Source: Paenibacillus sp. RC334
GTDB lineage: Bacteria; Bacillota; Bacilli; Paenibacillales; Paenibacillaceae
Direction: 5' to 3'
Assembly: GCF_030034735.1 (NCBI RefSeq)
Contig: NZ_CP125370.1
Span: forward strand, 3,410,001 to 3,474,000
Length of the DNA stretch: 64,000 nt
In this document: piece after piece, positions 48,259 to 56,558 of the stretch
Layout of the letters: each line of letters opens with the position of its first letter
Position numbering within the stretch: position 1 is the first letter of the stretch
Position numbers and translations under genes: made by a program
The notes under the pieces: generated by a model
Seen by the model: only the letters and a program-made list of their open reading frames with translations
The model's database searches: none
What the model was told of the DNA's origin: nothing

Positions 48259-49176
48259 TCAGTACCTCCGCTTTTTTTCTTTTAACTCCTGATAAAACTG
48301 TAAATAGTTATCATACCGGCCCTGCGAAATATGTCCTTCTGACAAGGCCTCTCTCACTTTACAGCCAGGTTCGTGAATATGAGTACAACCTCGAAATTTA
48401 CACCCATCAGCGTACGGTTGGAATTCACGGAAACACGGGGATAACTCATCCACGCCCAGCTCCAAAAAATCCAGCTGGCTGAAACCCGGTGTATCTGCTA
48501 CAAAACCGCCATTGTCGAGTGGAATTAATTCTACATGACGAGTCGTGTGCCGTCCTCGGCCCAGCTTATTGCTAATGGCACTCGTCTCCAGCGTTAGGCC
48601 CGGTTCCAGCGCATTAAGCATGGAAGACTTCCCGACACCTGACTGTCCGGAAAACACGCTGATTTGACCAGCCAACAGCTTTTTAAGCTCAGCCGTACCT
48701 TCCCCGGTACGAGCACTGGTCACCAGTACCTCATAACCAATCTTCTGGTACATTTCCTGAACAGCCAAAACCGTCTCATCCTCCGAAGGACTACCCTCAT
48801 ACAAATCGCGCTTTGTCAGACAGATAATCGTATCCAGCCCTGCGTGCTCAATATGCACCAAAAATTTGTCCAGCAGAGGCAGATTTAAATCCGGCTCACG
48901 CAGGGAAAACAACAATACGGCAAGCGTAGTGTTAGCCACTGGCGGGCGAATGAGCTCCGTCGTGCGCTTCCGAATCTCATTAACCATACCTTCCCCGTTT
49001 TCAGTCAGTTCGTAAACGACCCGGTCGCCGACAAGCGGCGTAATCTCTTTTTTCTTAAAAATTCCGCGTGCTCTGCATTGTACCGTAGCTTCGCCGGATA
49101 CCGGCCGCCCATTCTGATCCAGACTGGAGACATAATAATATCCGCTGAGCGCCTTGACGATCAGACCTTCAGGCAT
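48259..49176 (-). CDS. rsgA: Ribosome small subunit-dependent GTPase RsgA
   Basis: A 305-aa circularly permuted GTPase: OB fold first (about 1-70), then G4 LTKRDLYEG, G1 GQSGVGKSSMLN and G3 DTPGFSQLD. A zinc motif with CKFRGCTHIHEPGCKV closes the domain. It helps late maturation of the 30S subunit and in Bacillus is also called CpgA. I start at the ATG at 49174-49176, which follows AAGGAGG; an upstream in-frame ATG has no ribosome-binding site. The neighbour prkC encodes the kinase that phosphorylates RsgA in Bacillus. Confidence 0.97.
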   Translation of the reverse strand: MPEGLIVKALSGYYYVSSLDQNGRPVSGEATVQCRARGIFKKKEITPLVGDRVVYELTENGEGMVNEIRKRTTELIRPPVANTTLAVLLFSLREPDLNLPLLDKFLVHIEHAGLDTIICLTKRDLYEGSPSEDETVLAVQEMYQKIGYEVLVTSARTGEGTAELKKLLAGQISVFSGQSGVGKSSMLNALEPGLTLETSAISNKLGRGRHTTRHVELIPLDNGGFVADTPGFSQLDFLELGVDELSPCFREFQPYADGCKFRGCTHIHEPGCKVREALSEGHISQGRYDNYLQFYQELKEKKRRY

Positions 49177-49266
49177 GTGTAAGCTGTCCTCCTTTATTTT
49201 TTTAGGTTCCAAAATTCGAATAGTGAAAGCGAATAACGGATAGTATTATACTGACCTCCGGCAAGA

Positions 49267-51543
49267 TTACTGATGCTTTACAGCCTCAATGACTTCACCC
49301 TGTTTTTTGTGGAGGCCCTTTTCCTTACCTGAATGGTTTGTGTGTTTAACAGCAAACTCACCACCCGCTAGGCCCGTGGAGCCCGTTTCGGGGGCAAGAG
49401 CGGACGGTTCACCGTTACTATTGGTACCATCCTGATTGCTTGGGTCACCCCCAGTATTACCATCATTTGAAGTATCCCCGCTATTCCCTTGTTCGCCACT
49501 GCCATTCTGTGAAGAAGTACCTTCTGGCGTATCCGTCGGTGTAGTTCCAGCAGGCGGAGCGATTTGAGGCATCGTCACCGTTCCATTCTTCGCGTCAATA
49601 TAAGAAACGGGATACGTATCAACAAATTGTCCATCTCTGTATACAGAGACAACACTGTCCTTGTTCGGAGCCAGCAACAGATTAATAGTGAACACTTGTG
49701 TCGTATTAATCGTACGGCTTCCCCATTCCTGGTTTTCTCCACGTGCATCCGTATAAGTAATACGAATCTTGCTGTTTTTACCCTCTTCCTTCGGCGCAAC
49801 TGGCACATTAAATGGCAGTGTAATCGCTTCTGGCGGATAACCAGTGCTTACATAAAACGTAATTTCCGTATTTGGAGGCAAATCACTGCCAGCCTCTGAT
49901 GGCCACTGCTTGGTTACTTTTCCTTTTTCCTGCTCATAGCTGAATTCCTCTTTAATCGAGCCAACCTTCAAGCCCGCCTTTTTGACCTCATTTTCTGCTT
50001 CCTTCTGTGTATGCCCGAGCAGATCTGGCATTTTCACTGTAGCAGCGCCCTTGCTGACCGTCAGCACCACCTGTACCGTATCCTTATCAAAGGACTCATT
50101 CGCCGTCGGTGTCTGACTAAGGACGGTTCCTTCGGCCTTGTCACTGAACTGCTCATTCCGCTGAATCTGTGTCTCCTTAATTTGCTGGGAGGTCAACAGC
50201 TTGACAGCATCATCATAGCTCTGCCCTTTGACATCCGGCATCGGAGTAAGTGGCTTCGCAATCCCGACTTTCAGCTCAATTTCTGTTCCCTTCTTAACCA
50301 CAGATTTCTCTGGATAGCTCTGATAGTAAACAATTCCAGGCGCAACCCCATCCTTATACTCACGCTTAATCGGATCCTTAATAACCAACCCGGACTGACT
50401 GATCAGCACTTTCGCCTGATCCTCGGTTTTGGTCACCACATTCGGCACTTCAACGTCAGGGACGACGAGCAAATTTTGCACATAGTACACTACGCCGCCC
50501 ATGCAAAGAAGCAATACGAGCACCAGCGTTATCCATAAGATCGGCTTCTTTTTACTTTTTTTAGCCGTTTGCTTGCTCTGAGGCTTTTCAGAATTGCCGG
50601 ATTGGACAGACACGTCGTCTCCATTGGAGGACATTCCCATTTGCTGAGGCTTAATAGCCGGAATAACCCGCGTTTGATCCTCGTCGTCCAAATGTGTAAA
50701 TTCCAGCTTGGATTCATTACGTCGTCCTGGCAACAGGCATGTCTCCAAATCTTTTAACATTTCATCCGCTGATTGATAACGTTCCTCCGGATTTTTGCGC
50801 ATGGATTTTAAAATGACGTTTTCCACGCTTTGCGGAATCAGCGGATTAATTTTGCGTGGTTCCTCAAACTCCTCTTGCAAATGCTTGAGTGCTACACTGA
50901 TCGGGCTTTCCCCCAGAAAGGGGAGCTGCGCCGTCAGCATTTGGTATAAAACAATCCCAAGAGAATATAAGTCCGATTTCTCGCCGGTGACGATTCCCTT
51001 CGCATGCTCAGGTGAAAAGTAATGGACAGAGCCCACGACAGAGCCTGTCTGGGTAATCGTCGTTGACGTGACGGCTCTAGCAATCCCAAAATCGGTTACC
51101 TTAACCCGTCCGTTGCGCCCGATCAATATGTTATGCGGTTTAATGTCCCGGTGAATAATCTGATTTTGGTGAGCGTGTTCCAGCGCATCACAAATTTGAG
51201 AAGCGATTCGTACCGCTTCATCCACTTGCAGCGGAGCACGTTCCTTAATGATTTCGTTCAGATTTTTGCCCTCCACGCACTCCATTACGATATAATGGAT
51301 TTCATCCTCTTGGCCGACATCATAAATACTGACCACATTAGGATGGGAGAGCGAGGCCGCAGACTGCGCCTCACGCCGAAACCGGCGAATAAATTCATCA
51401 TCATGAACAAATTGCTGACGCAGCACCTTGACCGCCACATTACGATTCAGCAAAATGTCTTGAGCCCTGTACACCAGCGCCATACCGCCGCCGCCGATAC
51501 GCTCAATAATTTCGTATCTTCCCCCAAGCAGGTGCCCGATCAT
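49267..51543 (-). CDS. prkC: Membrane Ser/Thr protein kinase with PASTA repeats (PrkC)
   Basis: 758 aa. The kinase domain (about 10-270) has RIGGGGMALVYRAQD, K39 in VAVKVLR, HRDIKPHNILIG and DFGIARA. One membrane helix is at about 339-361 (PILWITLVLVLLLCMGGVVYY). Three extracellular PASTA domains follow (VPNVVTKTEDQAKVL, MPDVKGQSYDDAVKLL, MPDLLGHTQKEAENEV). The tail is Ser/Thr/Gly/Asn-rich. PrkC senses muropeptides and triggers germination and stationary-phase responses. Its ATG overlaps the prpC stop (ATGA), so kinase and phosphatase are co-translated. Confidence 0.97.
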   Translation of the reverse strand: MIGHLLGGRYEIIERIGGGGMALVYRAQDILLNRNVAVKVLRQQFVHDDEFIRRFRREAQSAASLSHPNVVSIYDVGQEDEIHYIVMECVEGKNLNEIIKERAPLQVDEAVRIASQICDALEHAHQNQIIHRDIKPHNILIGRNGRVKVTDFGIARAVTSTTITQTGSVVGSVHYFSPEHAKGIVTGEKSDLYSLGIVLYQMLTAQLPFLGESPISVALKHLQEEFEEPRKINPLIPQSVENVILKSMRKNPEERYQSADEMLKDLETCLLPGRRNESKLEFTHLDDEDQTRVIPAIKPQQMGMSSNGDDVSVQSGNSEKPQSKQTAKKSKKKPILWITLVLVLLLCMGGVVYYVQNLLVVPDVEVPNVVTKTEDQAKVLISQSGLVIKDPIKREYKDGVAPGIVYYQSYPEKSVVKKGTEIELKVGIAKPLTPMPDVKGQSYDDAVKLLTSQQIKETQIQRNEQFSDKAEGTVLSQTPTANESFDKDTVQVVLTVSKGAATVKMPDLLGHTQKEAENEVKKAGLKVGSIKEEFSYEQEKGKVTKQWPSEAGSDLPPNTEITFYVSTGYPPEAITLPFNVPVAPKEEGKNSKIRITYTDARGENQEWGSRTINTTQVFTINLLLAPNKDSVVSVYRDGQFVDTYPVSYIDAKNGTVTMPQIAPPAGTTPTDTPEGTSSQNGSGEQGNSGDTSNDGNTGGDPSNQDGTNSNGEPSALAPETGSTGLAGGEFAVKHTNHSGKEKGLHKKQGEVIEAVKHQ

Positions 51544-52316
51544 GCGTCACACCCCTTTTCACTCAATGAAACTGTGTCATCGGGTAATTCAAACAAAGCT
51601 ACCGTGATGTTGTCGTCGCCTCCGGCAAGCAGTGCCAGATGCAGCAGACGATCTGCTCGTTCTTCCAGAGGATTCTCGGCGGCACCTACTACTTTACTAA
51701 TTTGCTCCTCTGTCACCAGATTGCTCAGCCCGTCGCTGCACAGTAACAGTACATCGCCTTTTTCCAGAGAAATGGAGTCCATATCCACCTGCACCTCGGA
51801 ATCAGTACCCAGCGCCCGTGTTAACACATTGCGACGAGGGTGGTTCTCCCGCTCTTCCTTACTGATCTGACCGTTTTTGAATAACTCATTGACCAGCGTG
51901 TGATCTTCCGTAATCTGACGTACCGCCCCTTTAGAAATCACATAGGCACGGCTGTCCCCGATATGTCCGATAATCCCGGAGGCATCGTTTAGCAAAACGG
52001 CTACAACTGTTGTTCCCATATTATGATACTTGTCATCGTGGGCAGCCGTCTGGAAGATGACTTCATTAGCATGCAAAATAGCGTCGCTAAGCGCCGCTGT
52101 CAAAGAATGCGCGGATAACCCGCTCTCCAGCGTCGCCAAATCAGCGGCAAGTGTCTCAACCGCAAGGCGGCTGGCCGTATCACCGGCCAAATGCCCCCCC
52201 ATGCCGTCGGCAACAATTCCAAGAATATATCCCTGCTCCAAGTGCCTGATCCAGGCAGAATCCTCATTCACCGAACGTACACGTCCGACGTGGCTGACAT
52301 GAACTGTTTTGATCAA
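51540..52316 (-). CDS. prpC: PP2C-family protein phosphatase PrpC
   Basis: A 258-aa Stp1-type phosphatase. The metal-binding motifs are SVNEDSAWI, VADGMGGHLAGD, GHIGDSRAYVI and LLCSDGLSNLV, with the final acidic residues in GGDDNITV. It counteracts PrkC, whose gene overlaps by four bases. It is preceded by rlmN with a six-base gap. Confidence 0.97.
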   Translation of the reverse strand: MIKTVHVSHVGRVRSVNEDSAWIRHLEQGYILGIVADGMGGHLAGDTASRLAVETLAADLATLESGLSAHSLTAALSDAILHANEVIFQTAAHDDKYHNMGTTVVAVLLNDASGIIGHIGDSRAYVISKGAVRQITEDHTLVNELFKNGQISKEERENHPRRNVLTRALGTDSEVQVDMDSISLEKGDVLLLCSDGLSNLVTEEQISKVVGAAENPLEERADRLLHLALLAGGDDNITVALFELPDDTVSLSEKGCDA

Positions 52317-52322
52317 ATGGTC

Positions 52323-53363
52323 TCACCCCAACTCCATATGCTTTGCACGCAACTGGCCGCACGCAGCGGCGATATCATGACCCTGCTCACGCCGGATCGT
52401 CACATTGACGCCTTTCTCGGCAAGAATGCGCTGGAAATTAAAAATATCGCTGCGCGATGTGCGCACATACTTGCGCTCAGGCACATGGTTAACCGGAATC
52501 AGGTTGACGTGGCACAGCATGTCCTTCAGCACGTCCGCCAGTTCTTCAGCATGTTCCGCCTGATCATTCACTCCACCAATCAAGGCATATTCAAACGAAA
52601 TTCTCCGGCCTGTTTTAGCAAGATAGTAACGAAGCGATTCCATAACATCCTGAAAAGGATAACGTCGGTTTACAGGCATCAGCTTCGAACGAAGCGCATC
52701 ATTGGGGGCATGAATGGATATTGCCAGATTAATCTGGGTATCCTCGTCCGCAAATTTGTAAATATTCGGCACGATACCGCTGGTCGACACCGTGATGTGA
52801 CGCTGACCAATATTCAGACCCTTTTCATGAATCATCGTACGCAAAAATGTCATGGTCGCTTCATAGTTTTCAAAAGGCTCGCCCGAACCCATAATGACGA
52901 TGCTGCTCACACGTTCATTCGTCTTATCCAAAATTTTCTGTGCCTGAACGACCTGCGCAGTTATTTCACCGGCGGTCAGGTTACGTTTGAGTCCGCCAAG
53001 CGTCGAAGCGCAAAATGTACAGCCGATCCGGCAGCCCACTTGAGTCGTTACACAAATACTGTTTCCGTAATTGTGTCTCATAATAACTGTCTCGATAGCA
53101 TGATCATCATGCAGACCAAACAGAAATTTTACCGTACCGTCCTTCGACTCCAGCTTTGTAATTTCATGAAGCGTCACAAAACTGAACTGGTCCTCAAGCT
53201 TCTCTCTCAGCGACTTGGACAAATTCGTCATCTCACTAAAATCATTGACCCGCTTCACATACAGCCAGTCAAAAATTTGTCCTCCGCGAAAAGCAGGCTC
53301 GCCATTACGCTTGGTCCAGTCCTGCAACTCCTCCAGAGTTAAATCATATATAAAAGGTTTCAT
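52323..53363 (-). CDS. rlmN: 23S rRNA (adenine2503-C2)/tRNA methyltransferase RlmN
   Basis: A 346-aa radical SAM enzyme. The CxxxCxxC cluster is in [15 protein letters not shown] (C-R-I-G-C-T-F-C). [17 protein letters not shown] and the C-terminal Cys in [11 protein letters not shown], which carries the transient methyl, are all present. It methylates A2503 of 23S rRNA and A37 of some tRNAs. The start is taken at the ATG at 53361-53363; in-frame ATGs up to 48 bases upstream are alternatives. A terminator upstream separates it from rsmB, so it probably has its own promoter. Confidence 0.96.
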   Translation of the reverse strand: MKPFIYDLTLEELQDWTKRNGEPAFRGGQIFDWLYVKRVNDFSEMTNLSKSLREKLEDQFSFVTLHEITKLESKDGTVKFLFGLHDDHAIETVIMRHNYGNSICVTTQVGCRIGCTFCASTLGGLKRNLTAGEITAQVVQAQKILDKTNERVSSIVIMGSGEPFENYEATMTFLRTMIHEKGLNIGQRHITVSTSGIVPNIYKFADEDTQINLAISIHAPNDALRSKLMPVNRRYPFQDVMESLRYYLAKTGRRISFEYALIGGVNDQAEHAEELADVLKDMLCHVNLIPVNHVPERKYVRTSRSDIFNFQRILAEKGVNVTIRREQGHDIAAACGQLRAKHMELG

Positions 53364-53480
53364 CAATGTTTGCACCCGTTCCTTCTTCATTAAGTTCTGT
53401 TTCATTCTCACAGACAGTGTTTTTCATTCTTCCTATTTTAGCACAAATCCCTTAGGGGGTAAAAATTTTTCGTCCCAATG

Positions 53481-53509
53481 CAAAAACCGCCGGATGATGT
53501 CCGGCGGAA
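53481..53509 (-). terminator. Terminator after rsmB
   Basis: Perfect stem CCGCCGGA (53487-53494) / TCCGGCGG (53500-53507) with a 5-base loop, followed by TTTTTG on the minus strand. Confidence 0.92.
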
Positions 53510-53552
53510 TGTGGAAATGTTGGTGGTTGACTGCCTTCGGGATTCTTACGAA

Positions 53553-54968
53553 CTATTTTACCCGGCGCAAACGCGCGATATAAAATCCGTCGCTGTGAAA
53601 ATGCTGCGGCAACAGCTGTATCGAGCCGCGCTGAGCATGATCCATGCCGTCAGTTACGTCTGATAAGAAATGTCCTTCTGCCAGTTCATACTCGGGATGG
53701 TCACTTAAAAAACGGGTGATTTGCCCTTCATTTTCATCCGGTTCAATCGTGCATGTACTGTACACCAGAATACCACCCGGCTTCAAAAGCTCAGCTACGC
53801 TGTCCAGCAGTTCATGCTGGAGCTGCGTGATGTCACGAACATCCTGGAGAGTTTTACTCCAGCGCAAGTCAGGCTTGCGGCGGATCACTCCAAAACCGGA
53901 GCATGGCGCGTCCAGCAAGACGCGGTCAAATGATGCCGGAGCATAACGATTTTTCAACTCAAGTGCGTCCCCGGTGACCGTTTCCACGGCATCCAGCCCT
54001 AGCCGATCTGCCTGTTCCTGGATTAGCCGATGTTTGTGAGCATGCAGATCGTTGGCGATAATCCGGCCCTGATCCTTCATTAACTCAGCCATATGAGCTG
54101 TTTTGCCGCCCGGAGCAGCGCAGCAATCCAGTACCAGCATATCCGGCTCAGGCGCAACCGCCTCGGCGACGAGCATGGAGCTTTCGTCCTGCACGGACAG
54201 CAAACCGTCTGTATACCAGGAAGTGAGCGCCATATTTCCGCCGCTGCGAACGACAATTCCGTAAGGGCTAACCCCCGATGGAACAGCATCCATCCCTTTC
54301 GCAAGCATCTCGTTCAAGAGTTGATCACGACTGGTCATTGTCGTATTCACCCGCACGCTGACCGCAGGTGGCTCATTATTAGCGCAGCAGATGGCTTCCG
54401 CAATATCCACACCGTATTGCTTAATCCAGCGCTTGACCAGCCACTGCGGATGGGAATGCTCCAATGCAATCCGTTCCTCGGCTGACAGCCCGTCCGGAAT
54501 GCGCAGCTTGTCCGGCTCACGCAGCATGCTGCGCAACACGCCGTTGACCATCCCTGAAATCCCCTGGTGTCCGCGACGCTTGGCAATGGTCACTGCTTCA
54601 CTAACGACTGCATGATCCGGAATGCGATCCAGATATACGATCTGATACACACTCATTCGCAACAGCGAACGTACCCAAGCCTGGAGCTTGGCTGTTCCTT
54701 TCTGAACAAACTTGTTGAGAAAATAATCCAGCGTATTCCGGCGTGCAACCGTACCATATACAAGTTCCGTGGCCAAGCCAGCGTCACTCGCGGACAAGCC
54801 CGCCTGTTGAAGCCGACGGTTCAGCTCAAGGTTGCTATATGCACCTTCCTGCTCAACTCCCGTCAGCACGTCCAACGCAACTTCCCTAGCCGTCTGGTTA
54901 CGGGTCTTGCCTGCTCTTGCACCAACGTCCCTGCCTTGGCCTCCCTGACGGGAGTGACCGCCGCTCAC
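53553..54968 (-). CDS. rsmB: 16S rRNA (cytosine967-C5)-methyltransferase RsmB
   Basis: 471 aa. An N-terminal NusB-like helical domain (ALDVLTGVEQEGAYSNLELN onward) is followed by the methyltransferase: LDCCAAPGGKTAHMAEL (SAM site), LDAPCSGFGVIRRKPD (Cys motif) and YSTCTIEPDENEGQ with the catalytic Cys. The GTG start at 54966-54968 overlaps the fmt stop (GTGA), giving translational coupling. The frame extends 36 bases further into fmt but without a better site. The first 20 residues are Gly/Arg-rich. Confidence 0.94.
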   Translation of the reverse strand: MSGGHSRQGGQGRDVGARAGKTRNQTAREVALDVLTGVEQEGAYSNLELNRRLQQAGLSASDAGLATELVYGTVARRNTLDYFLNKFVQKGTAKLQAWVRSLLRMSVYQIVYLDRIPDHAVVSEAVTIAKRRGHQGISGMVNGVLRSMLREPDKLRIPDGLSAEERIALEHSHPQWLVKRWIKQYGVDIAEAICCANNEPPAVSVRVNTTMTSRDQLLNEMLAKGMDAVPSGVSPYGIVVRSGGNMALTSWYTDGLLSVQDESSMLVAEAVAPEPDMLVLDCCAAPGGKTAHMAELMKDQGRIIANDLHAHKHRLIQEQADRLGLDAVETVTGDALELKNRYAPASFDRVLLDAPCSGFGVIRRKPDLRWSKTLQDVRDITQLQHELLDSVAELLKPGGILVYSTCTIEPDENEGQITRFLSDHPEYELAEGHFLSDVTDGMDHAQRGSIQLLPQHFHSDGFYIARLRRVK

Positions 54969-55924
54969 CCGAGCACCGTGCCCGGCTTCATCTGGCCGCC
55001 ACACGCAAAGTTCCCGGCTTCCATAACCTTCTTGCCTGCCGGCTGCACCTGTGTCAGCCAGAGCGTGCCCTTGCCCGTCTGTACTTCAACGCCACGGGCA
55101 GTCAATTGCAGAACTGTTCCGGGTGCTGGAGCATTTGGACCAGCCGCTTCACTATGGATGGAAGGCTGCTCAGCCGCCCATATTTTAAAAACATTTTCTT
55201 CCCACAGCGTAAATGCACCTGAAAACGGAACCAGCCCGCGAATCCGGTTGTATATTTGCTGCGCACTGTCATTCCACGGAATGCGCTCATCATCGCGGTT
55301 CAGGTTCGGAGCGTAAGTTGCCTCTTCCTCGTTTTGCGGCGTTCGACCCGATTGCCCTGCCAGCAGCTTAGGCAGCTCATCCTGTAAAAGCTCTGCTCCA
55401 GCTATGCTCAGCTTCTCAAAAATCGAACCGGATGTATCCTCCGGTTCAATAGCAACCTCAACCCGCGATATCATATCGCCGGTATCCAGTCCTTCCGCCA
55501 TATACATCAGCGTTACACCTGTAACGGTTTCACCGTTAATAATTGCACGCTGGATTGGCGCCCCTCCCCGATAACGAGGAAGCAGCGAACCATGTACGTT
55601 AAGACAACCGAAACGGGGCAAGTCCAATACGGATTTAGGCAAAATCTGCCCATAAGCCGCTGTTACGATCAGATCCGGACGCAGCTCCGCCACCTGAGCC
55701 ACCGCTTCCGGCTGGCGTAAGCGGGTCGGTTGAAGCACGGGCAACCCGCGCTTCTCCGCCGCTTCCTTAACTGGCGTAGGCGTTAATATTTTTTTCCGTC
55801 CCTGCGGCTTATCCGGCTGCGTAATGACACCGACTACATTATAGCCATTGTCCAGCAGCATGTTTAACGAAGGCACAGCGAAATCCGGCGTGCCCATAAA
55901 GACGATACGAATGTCTTGACTCAT
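54965..55924 (-). CDS. fmt: Methionyl-tRNA formyltransferase
   Basis: A 319-aa enzyme that formylates initiator Met-tRNA. IVFMGTPDFAVPSLN opens the Rossmann part. NVHGSLLPRYRGGAPIQRAIINGE contains the catalytic Asn/His, and MAEGLDTGDMISRVEV is the Asp-containing loop. The C-terminal OB domain starts near 205. It is six bases downstream of def, the functionally linked deformylase. Confidence 0.97.
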   Translation of the reverse strand: MSQDIRIVFMGTPDFAVPSLNMLLDNGYNVVGVITQPDKPQGRKKILTPTPVKEAAEKRGLPVLQPTRLRQPEAVAQVAELRPDLIVTAAYGQILPKSVLDLPRFGCLNVHGSLLPRYRGGAPIQRAIINGETVTGVTLMYMAEGLDTGDMISRVEVAIEPEDTSGSIFEKLSIAGAELLQDELPKLLAGQSGRTPQNEEEATYAPNLNRDDERIPWNDSAQQIYNRIRGLVPFSGAFTLWEENVFKIWAAEQPSIHSEAAGPNAPAPGTVLQLTARGVEVQTGKGTLWLTQVQPAGKKVMEAGNFACGGQMKPGTVLG

Positions 55925-55930
55925 CGAACC

Positions 55931-56428
55931 TCACTCTCCTGTCTGACGGTTCGGTCCTGGCTGTTCCGGAGCAACCTCATATACTTTTTCCGCAATATCC
56001 GTAAATAAAACTCCGTTCAAATGGTCAATTTCATGTTGAAAAGCCCGAGAAAGCAATCCTGTCGCTGTAACCGTAATCGCCTTACCATCACGGTCCAGCC
56101 CCTTGACGGTAACCTTCTCGGCACGACGCACATCACCATTTAACCCAGGAATACTTAAGCAGCCCTCAGCACCCAATTGCTCGCCTTCTTCGGACATAAT
56201 TTCAGGATTTATCATTTTAATTAAACCATGCTCATCCCCGGCATCCACAACGATTAGACGTTTCAAAATACCTACTTGTGGAGCAGCAAGGCCCACTCCC
56301 TCAGCTTCATACATGGTATCTGCCATATCGTCGAGCAGCTTTTGCACGTTAGGCGTAATTTTAGTAACTTCCTTTGCTACTTTGTGCAGTACATCATCCG
56401 GTTCCAACACTATAATTCTAATTGACAT
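55931..56428 (-). CDS. def: Peptide deformylase
   Basis: A 165-aa metallo-hydrolase that removes the N-formyl group from nascent proteins. All three motifs are intact: GVGLAAPQ at 44-51, EGCLS with C90, and QHEIDHLNG with H132, E133 and H136. The tail after 150 (APEQPGPNRQTGE) is short and Pro-rich. It sits between priA and fmt in a continuous minus-strand run. Confidence 0.97.
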   Translation of the reverse strand: MSIRIIVLEPDDVLHKVAKEVTKITPNVQKLLDDMADTMYEAEGVGLAAPQVGILKRLIVVDAGDEHGLIKMINPEIMSEEGEQLGAEGCLSIPGLNGDVRRAEKVTVKGLDRDGKAITVTATGLLSRAFQHEIDHLNGVLFTDIAEKVYEVAPEQPGPNRQTGE

Positions 56429-56558
56429 GACAATAGAACACCTTCCTCTTTATCCTTCATTTAAGCTTCGTCGTATTCACAACAAGCGCGACTGCTACAT
56501 TATCCTATGTACGGACGGCTTGTCCGCATTAACTGTGCCGAAAACTTTTGCGCATACG